A stretch of 64,000 nt of DNA from Claveliimonas monacensis (GTDB taxonomy: Bacteria > Bacillota > Clostridia > Lachnospirales > Lachnospiraceae), in contig NZ_JADCKL010000006.1 in the NCBI RefSeq assembly GCF_014982975.1, positions 1 through 64,000 of the forward strand, given 5' to 3'. This document shows, piece after piece, positions 7,831 to 14,941 of this stretch. How positions within the stretch are numbered: position 1 is the first letter of the stretch; the number at the start of each line of letters is the position of its first letter. The notes under the pieces are model-generated. The model worked only from the letters and a program-made list of their open reading frames with translations, searched no databases and had not been told where the DNA came from. Made by a program: the position numbers and the translations under genes.

Positions 7831-8001
7831 TCAAACAAACCGTCTTGTCGGAATCACTATAATCTCAAATCTGCTTCCATCCATCAATTCAATCAACACC
7901 ACATGATCTGACTCAAAATCCACAAGGATAGAGGCAATTTCTAATTTTTTAGAACGATTCAAGATTTCATAAACTTTGTTGACCATCTTTTTGGTTTTCA
8001 T
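7831..8001 (-). CDS. Small mobility-operon protein, unknown function
   Basis: 56 residues starting at the ATG behind GGGAGAAATACAG (MKTKKMVNKVYEIL…). It overlaps the end of the MobC-like gene by 35 nt, which argues for coupled translation. A basic first part is followed by a beta-rich part (DHVVLIELMDGSRFEIIVI). No known domain recognised. Confidence 0.55.
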   Translation of the reverse strand: MKTKKMVNKVYEILNRSKKLEIASILVDFESDHVVLIELMDGSRFEIIVIPTRRFV

Positions 8002-8332
8002 CTGTATTTCTCCCTTCCGCAAATCCATTCAAAATTTCCAACATGGTTCTGATCGGAGTAAATAATTCTTCTCCTGCATCATTCAATGTGTTCAGACGTT
8101 TTAATTCTGTCTCAATATCCCGGAGCTGCTTTCGAAACTGCACCAGCATCAATGGATTACCAACAGCTGTGATCTTTTGATATAAAACGCTTTCAATAAT
8201 GTACTCTTGTCTGGTTTGATATCCACAAAGTTTCACTCTCTTATCCAGTTCTTCATTTTCTTCAGGAGACATTCGAAAAGCAATTGTTACATTACGCCAA
8301 CGATTCTTTTTATCCATATTTTTTTCACTCAT
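7967..8332 (-). CDS. mobC: MobC-like relaxosome protein
   Basis: 121 residues from the ATG at 8330-8332, which overlaps the integrase stop codon and has GAGAGGATTC upstream. The N-terminus (VTIAFRMSPEENEELDKRVKLCG) is a ribbon-helix-helix type DNA-binding domain, followed by 'TRQEYIIESVL', characteristic of MobC/MbeC-family plasmid mobilization proteins that bind at oriT and help the relaxase. A coiled-coil tail follows. Its place in an operon with a MobV relaxase fits this role. Confidence 0.75.
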   Translation of the reverse strand: MSEKNMDKKNRWRNVTIAFRMSPEENEELDKRVKLCGYQTRQEYIIESVLYQKITAVGNPLMLVQFRKQLRDIETELKRLNTLNDAGEELFTPIRTMLEILNGFAEGRNTDENQKDGQQSL

Positions 8333-9410
8333 TCCATGAATCCTCTCTTTCCTCATTTAACCTGTCTGCCATATCTTTCTGTATCGTAGGAAATAAATGT
8401 GCGTATCGATATGTAATCTCAACACTTTCATGCCCTACTCTCTCTGCAATTGCCACAGCAGAATATCCCATATTAATTAGCAGCGATACGTGAGAATGCC
8501 GGAGATCATGGATACGGATTCGTTTGACACCTGACAGCTTTACTCCCCGATCCATTTCATGATGGAGATAACTTTTAGAAATCTGAAAGATTCGATCTGT
8601 TTCCTTCAGTCCATACAGCATACTTAAGTAACTTTCTAGCTCTTCACTCAAAAATTCCGGCATCACTATAATTCGATTACTTTTCGGTGTTTTAGGATCT
8701 GTTATGACATCTTTTCCCTCTAAGCGCTGATAAGATTTATTGATGCGTATAGTATGGGATCGAAAATCCAGATCTGCAGGTGTTAAAGCCAAAAGCTCCC
8801 CCATTCTCAATCCACACCAATAGAAAATCTCAAATGCGTAAAAGGATATGGGTTTATCTGCAACCGCCTCAATGAACTGTGTATACTCTTCTTTTGTCCA
8901 GAAAAGCATTTCCTTTGATTTTTCTTTTCCCATGGATCCCGCCTTACGTGCAACATTACTTTTCAAATCATAAAAGTTAACCGCATGATTTAAAATCGCA
9001 CTCATTTGATTGTGGATTGTCTTAAGATACACCTGCGAATATCCTTTTCCGTTAGCGTCTCTATGATTCATGATCATGTTCTGCCACTGACGGATATCTG
9101 CCGTCTTGATCTCCTGCAGTTTTCTGTCCGCAAAATACGGGAGAATTTTCTTATCGACAATGTGTTTTTTAGTCAGCCAGGTATTATATTTAATCCTGGG
9201 TTTAATATCGTTCAGATAAATATCCACAAAATCTCCAAATGTCATATCCAGACTTCTATTTTCCTTTAATTTGAAAGCCCTCTCCCAGTCTTGCGCATCA
9301 CATTTACGCTTAAATCCTCTCTTTGTCTTTTGCTTTCTGACACCTGTCCAATCCTTATAATAGGTGCGAACTTCATAAGTATTAGTCTTTTTGTTTTTAA
9401 TAACTGCCAT
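8325..9410 (-). CDS. int: Tyrosine recombinase / integrase
   Basis: 361 residues, the length of Tn916/phage-type integrases. An N-terminal arm-binding domain (VRTYYKDWTGVRKQKTKRGF) is followed by a SAM-like core-binding domain and the catalytic domain: Arg in 'GLRMGELLAL' (about 202), 'HDLRHSH' (HxxR, near 303), 'GHES' and Tyr in 'TYRYAHLF'. All RHRHY positions appear present, so it should be active. It catalyses integration and excision of the element, most likely at the guaA 3' end. First large gene of the mobility operon, 31 nt after the excisionase. Confidence 0.9.
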   Translation of the reverse strand: MAVIKNKKTNTYEVRTYYKDWTGVRKQKTKRGFKRKCDAQDWERAFKLKENRSLDMTFGDFVDIYLNDIKPRIKYNTWLTKKHIVDKKILPYFADRKLQEIKTADIRQWQNMIMNHRDANGKGYSQVYLKTIHNQMSAILNHAVNFYDLKSNVARKAGSMGKEKSKEMLFWTKEEYTQFIEAVADKPISFYAFEIFYWCGLRMGELLALTPADLDFRSHTIRINKSYQRLEGKDVITDPKTPKSNRIIVMPEFLSEELESYLSMLYGLKETDRIFQISKSYLHHEMDRGVKLSGVKRIRIHDLRHSHVSLLINMGYSAVAIAERVGHESVEITYRYAHLFPTIQKDMADRLNEEREDSWNE

Positions 9411-9441
9411 TCATTTTCACCTTCTTTCTTGAACTCCCACA

Positions 9442-9630
9442 TTATTTTGTTTCGCTCATACCATAAACACGTTCTTCAAAATATTTACGGCTAATTTTGC
9501 CCTTAACAACCACAAATCCCTGTTTTTCCAGTTCATCGTTCAGCTTGCGTACCAGACGATATGCAAAGGAATCAGATACTTCTAATTCCCGGGCAACTTC
9601 TTTCGCTGAGATAAATAATTTGCTCGCCAT
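9442..9630 (-). CDS. xis: Excisionase-like HTH protein
   Basis: 62 residues: 'FISAKEVARELEVSDSFAYRLVRKLNDELEKQG' is a MerR/excisionase-type winged helix-turn-helix, followed by a basic tail 'GKISRKYFEERV'. Directly upstream of the integrase and first in the operon. Small proteins of this kind direct the integrase towards excision. Its promoter overlaps operator-like palindromes, so the XRE regulator probably keeps it off. Confidence 0.75.
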   Translation of the reverse strand: MASKLFISAKEVARELEVSDSFAYRLVRKLNDELEKQGFVVVKGKISRKYFEERVYGMSETK

Positions 9631-9668
9631 ATTTTCTTCCTCCTTTCCCTTTTTATAAACTTCATCAG

Positions 9669-9770
9669 TTCATTTCTGAACGGTACGCTTGTATCATAAC
9701 ATTTCATTTTCGAAATGTCAACAGAATAATTTCAATATTGAACGGTTTGTTTTTATATTTCATTTTTGAA
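9669..9770. promoter_or_regulatory. Four-copy operator array between int operon and XRE gene
   Basis: Four 12-bp palindromes of form TTCANNNNTGAA or CGAA: 9669-9680 TTCATTTCTGAA, 9703-9714 TTCATTTTCGAA, 9731-9742 TTCAATATTGAA, 9759-9770 TTCATTTTTGAA. Centres are 34, 28 and 28 bp apart. The second lies within the spacer of the excisionase-integrase promoter and the fourth is just upstream of the XRE gene's -10 TATAAT (9781-9786). The layout is that of a phage-like genetic switch. Confidence 0.75.
9693..9721 (-). promoter_or_regulatory. Promoter of the xis-int-mob operon
   Basis: Minus strand: TTGACA (9716-9721), 17-bp spacer, TATGAT (9693-9698). Near-consensus, so it would be strong unless repressed; one operator-like palindrome (9703-9714) lies inside the spacer. 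Confidence 0.85.
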
Positions 9771-9818
9771 CTGTTCATGCTATAATAAGAGACAAGAACT
9801 GTGAAGGAGCAATCAAAT

Positions 9819-10250
9819 ATGACTGTTGGAGATAAAATCAGGAAATATCGGTTAGAACAAGGATATACCCAAAAAGAATTGGCCATAAAGGCAGGACTGA
9901 GTGAGTCAGCTGTAAGAAATTATGAACTGGGAAACCGCACCGCTTCCCAAGATCAATTAGAAAAAATTGCCAATGTATTAAAAATCAGCCCATTCGCACT
10001 GGCTGATCCAAACTTTGATACCTATATAAGTGTTATGCATTCCCTATTCGCACTGGAAGACCAGTATGGACTCCATGCCTATAGAGATGAATCCGGGGTG
10101 CCTCAACTGATGTTCAAGGATAAAGGGCACGATTCATTAAATATGCTGGATCAAGTTGGTGAATGGGCAGATATGTACCAGAAATACAGAAACGAAGAAA
10201 TTACGGAAGAGGAATACTTAGCCTGGAGAAGTAAGTACCCAAATAAGTAA
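9819..10250 (+). CDS. XRE-family repressor of the mobile element
   Basis: 143 residues from ATG 9819, chosen for AAGGAG nine bases upstream rather than the GTG at 9801. N-terminal Cro/CI-type HTH (about 1-60: 'KIRKYRLEQGYTQKELAIKAGLSESAVRNYE'), then a C-terminal part that may mediate dimerisation ('YQKYRNEEITEEEYLAWRSKYP'). It is transcribed away from the xis-int operon across the four-operator array, so it most likely represses excision and transfer and its own gene. No peptidase motif for RecA-type self-cleavage is seen. Confidence 0.85.
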   Translation: MTVGDKIRKYRLEQGYTQKELAIKAGLSESAVRNYELGNRTASQDQLEKIANVLKISPFALADPNFDTYISVMHSLFALEDQYGLHAYRDESGVPQLMFKDKGHDSLNMLDQVGEWADMYQKYRNEEITEEEYLAWRSKYPNK

Positions 10251-10275
10251 ACGACACTAAGGAGATTATGCTGAT

Positions 10276-11157
10276 ATGGAGAAAACAAATGACAGCATCA
10301 TTAAAAAAGCACAAACCGCTATTACAAAATCAAAAGATTCCATAGTAAATGTAATTGATGCTAATGGCAATGGTGAAATTGATATAGAAGATTTTATTAT
10401 TATTGGATTAAAAACTCCAGGCATAAAAGTGGATAGAAATGATTTTCTAAAAAAAGAACTTTTCAAAAATTATCCTCAAGATACCATCGATGACGCAATA
10501 GCCTATAACCCAGCACATGCAAAAATTCCTTCCAATGAGATAGATAGAATAGCAGACGAAGTTATTAAATACGAAAGGAACTGTGTTTCGGGTATTTCCG
10601 CGGCATTAGGTGTGCCTGGTGGTTTTGCTATGGCAGCAACAGTTCCGGCTGATATTGCACAATACTACGGATATATGTTGCGTGCAGCACAAAAACTTAT
10701 GTACTTATATGGTTTCCCTCAAATTGACACTGAAGAGAGAAATCAAAAGTTTGATTCCGAAACCATGAACACCTTAATCATTTGCTTAGGAGTCATGTAT
10801 GGTGTTCAAGGAGCTAATACCGCTCTAAAAGCAATGGCAACGGCCTTAGGAAAAGGTGTTGAAAAAAAATTGTTAAAAACCGCCCTTACTAAAGGCACAA
10901 TCTACCCAATTGTAAAAAGTGTTTCTAAATGGTTCGGTGTTAATATGACAAAACAAGTTTTTGCTGGTTTTTTCAAAAAGGCCATTCCTGTAGTTGGCGG
11001 AGTTATCGGCGGTGGAATTACATATCTGTCTTTTAAACCCTGTTGTGACAAATTGCGTTCTACCCTTCAAGACACACTGTTAAGTAATCCAAATTATCAT
11101 GCTACAGAAGAAGAAAAAAACATGGAAAAAGCCATTATAACTTTTTCCCTACAATAA
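10276..11157 (+). CDS. EcsC-family protein with EF-hand-like loop
   Basis: 293 residues. An EF-hand-like calcium loop DANGNGEIDIED occupies residues 28-39, with acids or Asn at positions 1, 3, 5, 9 and 12. The rest resembles EcsC-family proteins: 'GISAALGVPGGFAMAATVPADIAQYYGYMLRAAQKL' and Gly/Ala-rich amphipathic helices near 'FFKKAIPVVGGVIGGGITYLSF'. EcsC-type domains occur in mobile elements and may interact with membranes; their biochemical role is unclear. It follows the XRE gene by 25 nt and may share its transcript. An adjacent gene looks Abi-like, so a cargo/defence role is possible but unproven. Confidence 0.65.
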   Translation: MEKTNDSIIKKAQTAITKSKDSIVNVIDANGNGEIDIEDFIIIGLKTPGIKVDRNDFLKKELFKNYPQDTIDDAIAYNPAHAKIPSNEIDRIADEVIKYERNCVSGISAALGVPGGFAMAATVPADIAQYYGYMLRAAQKLMYLYGFPQIDTEERNQKFDSETMNTLIICLGVMYGVQGANTALKAMATALGKGVEKKLLKTALTKGTIYPIVKSVSKWFGVNMTKQVFAGFFKKAIPVVGGVIGGGITYLSFKPCCDKLRSTLQDTLLSNPNYHATEEEKNMEKAIITFSLQ

Positions 11158-11239
11158 TTGATACTTGTAACGCTAATACGCAATGTTAGTTTCAAATTTC
11201 TTTTTTATTATAGACAGAACAAAGAAGAGGTGAACTAAT

Positions 11240-11845
11240 ATGAAACATCAAGAATGGCGCTCTCATATACAGCGCCGAACAGATTTTGCAACCAGAATAA
11301 CTCACTTAACCAAATCTAATAATGGCTTAAGTGCTTTTCAAAATTTAATTAAAATCTTATCAGAAAAAAAATTATATGGTAGTACTCAAAAGTCTGGGTT
11401 TATAGTGGGTACGGAATCTGCGGTTTGCTTTCAAGACGTCCCCCTTTTGTCTCTTGCAGAAAATATTGAATATGAAAAAGAGCATTGTACAGGAAAAATA
11501 CGATATGAAGCTTATGGCTTACGTTTTAACAAATGCCATCTATATCAAAAAGGTGCACGACCTGTCATTTATGGGGAAACAGAATATCTAAAAGAAATAT
11601 TACCAGAAACCGAATACTGGCGAATTGTTAATCATAATCTAGCAGACGTTAATCATCTTATCGATTGGACACATGAACGTGAATGGAGAATTAAAGGTTC
11701 ATTGGAATTTGAATATAAAGATATAGAAATCATAGTTTATAGTGATGATGATTATCAAAATATGGTAAAATATTTCCAAGACAATAATCCTTCTGCCCTT
11801 ACAGAAATACACGGAATAATCCCCTTACAAAGTGTACTTAATTAA
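11240..11845 (+). CDS. AbiGi/DUF2971-like protein, possible abortive-infection component
   Basis: 201 residues with AAGAGGTGAACTAAT before the ATG. Segments 'LTKSNNGLSAFQNLIKILSEK', 'AVCFQDVPLLSL', 'YGLRFNKCHLYQKGARPVIYG' and 'DWTHEREWRIKG' resemble the pattern of AbiGi and DUF2971 proteins: a short 'F.DIPL' motif, then 'YG…K', 'G.NPV.Y' and 'E.EWR'. These families are linked to phage abortive infection and may have an ADP-ribosyltransferase-like fold. The match is by pattern only. It is the last gene before guaA, a usual spot for cargo in guaA-integrated islands. Confidence 0.55.
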   Translation: MKHQEWRSHIQRRTDFATRITHLTKSNNGLSAFQNLIKILSEKKLYGSTQKSGFIVGTESAVCFQDVPLLSLAENIEYEKEHCTGKIRYEAYGLRFNKCHLYQKGARPVIYGETEYLKEILPETEYWRIVNHNLADVNHLIDWTHEREWRIKGSLEFEYKDIEIIVYSDDDYQNMVKYFQDNNPSALTEIHGIIPLQSVLN

Positions 11846-11888
11846 ATAATTCTTTTAATTATTGTCATTTGATTGTCACGAAACATAG

Positions 11889-11932
11889 AAAAAGCCCGCA
11901 ACCCCGCATAAATGCTGGGATTGTGGGCTTTA
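11889..11932 (-). terminator. guaA terminator
   Basis: An imperfect hairpin with AAAGCCC…GGGCTTT outer stem lies just past the guaA stop. The minus strand continues into TTTTT; the plus strand ends in TTT, so it may also serve the Abi-like gene. Confidence 0.7.
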
Positions 11933-11937
11933 CTCTC

Positions 11938-13482
11938 TTATTCTAGTTCTATCGTCCCTGGCGGTTTACTGGTCAGATCGTAGAATACTCTGTTGACCCC
12001 CTTAACCTCATTGATGATCCTGCTCATCACTTTCTGCAGAACTTCAAACGGGATCTCTGCCGCCTCGGCTGTCATGAAGTCAATTGTCTTCACGGCTCTC
12101 AGCGCCACAGCGTAATCGTAGGTTCTCTCGTCTCCCATAACGCCGACAGAGCGCATGTTTGTCAGGGCCGCAAAATACTGGTTGATCTCTTTGTCCAGTC
12201 CGGCCTTTGCGATCTCCTCACGGTAGATCGCGTCTGCATCCTGCACGATGCGCACCTTCTCAGCTGTCACTTCGCCGATGATGCGGATGCCAAGTCCCGG
12301 GCCCGGGAATGGCTGACGGAACACCAGATCCTCCGGGATGCCAAGTTCCAGTCCGGCTTTGCGGACCTCGTCCTTGAACAGGTCGCGGAGAGGCTCGATG
12401 ATCTCCTTGAAATCAACGAAATCCGGAAGGCCGCCCACGTTGTGGTGTGATTTGATCACGGCAGACTCACCGCCAAGGCCGCTCTCCACCACGTCCGGGT
12501 AGATCGTGCCCTGTGCCAGGAAATCCACTGCTCCGATCTTCTTGGCTTCCTCCTCAAACACACGGATAAATTCCTCGCCGATGATCTTACGCTTCTGCTC
12601 CGGTTCTGTCACGCCTGCCAGCTTATTGTAGTAACGCTCCTGGGCGTTGACGCGGATAAAGTTAAGGTCAAAGTCGCCTTCCGGTCCGAAGACGGCCTCT
12701 ACCTCGTCTCCCTCATTTTTGCGGAGAAGGCCATGGTCTACAAAGACGCATGTGAGCTGTTTTCCGATAGCTCTTGAAAGAAGGCCTGCTGCCACAGAGG
12801 AGTCAACGCCGCCGGACAGAGCCAGCAGCACTTTGCCGTCTCCCACCTTCTCACGGATGGACTCAATGGAGCTCTCCACAAAGGAATCCATTCTCCAGTC
12901 GCCGCAGCATCCGCAGACGCCACGCACGAAATTGTAGAGCATCTTTGTTCCCTCCTGGGTGTGGAGCACCTCCGGGTGGAACTGGATGGCATACAGCTTC
13001 TGCTCCTCATTTTCCGCTGCCGCAACAGGGCAGTCGGCTGTGTGAGCTGTGATCCTGAAACCGGGCGCCACCTGGGAAATGTAGTCGAAATGGCTCATCC
13101 AGCACACCGTTTTCTCAGATACATTTTCAAACAACTTGGAGCTGCGGTCCACCATCACTTCCGTCTTTCCGTATTCACGCACCGAGGCGCGCTCTACCTT
13201 TCCGCCCAGCACATGCATCATAAGCTGTGCGCCGTAGCAAAGTCCGAGCACCGGGATGCCCAGTTCAAAAAGCTCTCTGGAATAGGTAGGTGAGTCTTCC
13301 AGATAGCAGCTGTTGGGACCGCCGGTCAAAATGATCCCTTTTGGGTTTTTACTTTTGATGGTCTCGATATCGGTCCTGTAAGAATAGATTTCACAGTACA
13401 CATTGCTCTCACGGACGCGGCGCGCCACGAGCTGGTTGTACTGACCGCCGAAATCCAGTACAATGACTAATTCTCTTTTCAC
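11938..13482 (-). CDS. guaA: GMP synthase (glutamine-hydrolysing)
   Basis: 514 residues, GTG start behind AAGGAGG. Converts XMP to GMP using ATP and glutamine in purine synthesis. Domains: class I glutamine amidotransferase (1-185) with Cys82 in 'GLCYGAQ' and His169/Glu171 in 'QFHPE'; ATP pyrophosphatase with P-loop SGGVDSS (223-229); C-terminal dimerisation domain. The final residues read 'KPPGTIELE', where most bacterial GuaA end in '…TIEWE'; the change falls exactly at the presumed integration point of the mobile element, so the last codons may be element-derived. Otherwise full length and likely functional. Confidence 0.97.
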   Translation of the reverse strand: MKRELVIVLDFGGQYNQLVARRVRESNVYCEIYSYRTDIETIKSKNPKGIILTGGPNSCYLEDSPTYSRELFELGIPVLGLCYGAQLMMHVLGGKVERASVREYGKTEVMVDRSSKLFENVSEKTVCWMSHFDYISQVAPGFRITAHTADCPVAAAENEEQKLYAIQFHPEVLHTQEGTKMLYNFVRGVCGCCGDWRMDSFVESSIESIREKVGDGKVLLALSGGVDSSVAAGLLSRAIGKQLTCVFVDHGLLRKNEGDEVEAVFGPEGDFDLNFIRVNAQERYYNKLAGVTEPEQKRKIIGEEFIRVFEEEAKKIGAVDFLAQGTIYPDVVESGLGGESAVIKSHHNVGGLPDFVDFKEIIEPLRDLFKDEVRKAGLELGIPEDLVFRQPFPGPGLGIRIIGEVTAEKVRIVQDADAIYREEIAKAGLDKEINQYFAALTNMRSVGVMGDERTYDYAVALRAVKTIDFMTAEAAEIPFEVLQKVMSRIINEVKGVNRVFYDLTSKPPGTIELE

Positions 13483-13525
13483 CGCTTGTTCCTCCTTGTA
13501 TTTTTTTCCTCAATGGAATAGTTCT

Positions 13526-13554
13526 ATTATAAAGTAGCAGGGCTCTGTTGGCAA
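13526..13554 (-). promoter_or_regulatory. guaA promoter
   Basis: Minus strand: TTGCCA (13549-13554), 17-bp spacer, TATAAT (13526-13531). The leader to the GTG start is short (about 40 nt), leaving no room for a purine riboswitch. Confidence 0.75.
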
Positions 13555-13570
13555 CAAAAACCCGACATTT

Positions 13571-14926
13571 TCAGGCTACCGCCTGATGTTTCCACTTCCC
13601 GCTGAAATACCGGGCGATGAAGCAGATGCTCCGCACGATCCAGTCGATGATCATGGCCACCCACACGCCGAACACACCCATACCCATGTATTGTCCAAGT
13701 ATGTAGCTGAAAATGATGCGGAAGATCCACATGGACAAAACGGAGATGAACATGCACATTTTTGCATCCCCGGAAGCCCGGAATGTGGCCGGTATGGTAA
13801 ATGCCAGAGGCCAGATCAGCACACAGCATACGGCGTAGAAAATGACGATGCCTGTAGTCACTTCCGCCGTCTGGCTGGACAGATTGTAGGCTTTCAGGAT
13901 CAGAGGCAGCACCAGGACAATAATCACATTGGTAACTACCATGCAGGCGTAGGTAATGCCAAGCAGCTTTTTCGTGTAATATTTTACCTGCTCATAGTCT
14001 CCTGCACCCACGCACCTTGCGATCACCGTGGTCACCGCCAGAGCAATGGCCATGCCGGGCAGCACCTGGAAAGAGGCGATGACATTGGACACTGCGTTGG
14101 CCGCAATGGCATAGGTACCGAAAGTGGAGACAAGGCTCAGCACGATGATCTTTCCAAGCTGGAACATGCTATTTTCCAGCCCGTTTGGAATGCCGATACC
14201 CAGGATCTTGCGGATCATGCTCCAGTCGGGTCTGTATCTGCGGGACAGCCTCACATAGATGGGCCGCCTCTGATCTGCCAGCAGGGCCATGATCAGGACT
14301 GCCGCCGTCATTCTGGATACAAGCGTGGGGATCGCCACACCTTCTGTCCCTCTGTGAAATCCGTAGATCAAGATGGCATTTCCCGCCACATTGATGATAT
14401 TCATGACAATAGAAACCCGCATGGAAATCTCCGAGTTTCCCATAGTCCGGAAAATGGCAGCTCCTCCATTATAGAGAGCAATAAATGGGATAGAAGCCGT
14501 CACGATCATCAGGTACGTGTCTGCATGCCCCATAACGTCCGCCTCGATCTGGCCGAAAACGCCGTGGAGGATCCAGTATTTGCAGGCGTAGATGACGAGG
14601 GTGATCACCACCGCACAGATGGTGATAAACCACACAAGCTGCTCTGCCGCCTGGCAGGCCTTCTCCTTCCTCTGCTGTCCCAGATACTGGCCCGCCACCA
14701 CGGCGCCGCCGGTCCCCAATGCGGCAAACACATTGATGAGCAGCACCATGATATTGTCCACCAGGGACACCCCGGACACGGCCGCCTCCCCCACGCTGGC
14801 CACCATAATGCTGTCCGCCATTCCTACAAGAACAGCCAGCATCTGCTCGATGATCAGCGGAATGATGAGGGCTGTCAGCGCCCGGTTGTCAAATAAATAT
14901 TGTTTCGTTTCCGTTCTGTTTTTCAA
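13571..14926 (-). CDS. MATE-family efflux transporter
   Basis: 451 residues with about 12 hydrophobic segments, the usual size of MATE (multidrug and toxin extrusion) cation-coupled exporters. Typical motifs include the N-terminal 'PLIIEQMLAVLVGMADSIMVASVGEAAVSGVS' and the mid-protein repeat around 'GIPNGLENSMFQLGKI'. TTG start with GGGAG five bases upstream. It begins 15 nt after the stop of the GH2 glycosidase gene, so the two are co-transcribed. Substrate cannot be deduced. Confidence 0.9.
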   Translation of the reverse strand: MKNRTETKQYLFDNRALTALIIPLIIEQMLAVLVGMADSIMVASVGEAAVSGVSLVDNIMVLLINVFAALGTGGAVVAGQYLGQQRKEKACQAAEQLVWFITICAVVITLVIYACKYWILHGVFGQIEADVMGHADTYLMIVTASIPFIALYNGGAAIFRTMGNSEISMRVSIVMNIINVAGNAILIYGFHRGTEGVAIPTLVSRMTAAVLIMALLADQRRPIYVRLSRRYRPDWSMIRKILGIGIPNGLENSMFQLGKIIVLSLVSTFGTYAIAANAVSNVIASFQVLPGMAIALAVTTVIARCVGAGDYEQVKYYTKKLLGITYACMVVTNVIIVLVLPLILKAYNLSSQTAEVTTGIVIFYAVCCVLIWPLAFTIPATFRASGDAKMCMFISVLSMWIFRIIFSYILGQYMGMGVFGVWVAMIIDWIVRSICFIARYFSGKWKHQAVA

Positions 14927-14941
14927 AATTCTCCCAGCTTT

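Larger units (their letters stand above)
1..11937. mobile_element. Integrative mobilizable element next to guaA
   Basis: AT-rich block ending at the 3' end of guaA. It contains a tyrosine integrase, an excisionase-like protein, a MobC-like protein, a RepA-like ATPase and a MobV relaxase in one minus-strand operon, plus a divergent XRE repressor and cargo genes. No type IV secretion or coupling genes are present in the window, so an element mobilised by another conjugative element (IME) is the simplest reading. The 3' end of guaA is a known integration hotspot. The left boundary lies beyond position 1, and no second copy of the guaA 3' sequence was found inside the window, so the ends are inferred. 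Confidence 0.75.

Noticed and set aside
13483-13570. Purine riboswitch upstream of guaA
   Set aside because: The predicted transcript leader is only about 40 nt, too short for a purine aptamer and expression platform.
13586-14896. 436-codon plus frame opposite the MATE gene
   Set aside because: Shadow of the MATE coding sequence: the translation is His/Asp-rich with no helices or motifs, while the minus strand gives a clear MATE transporter.
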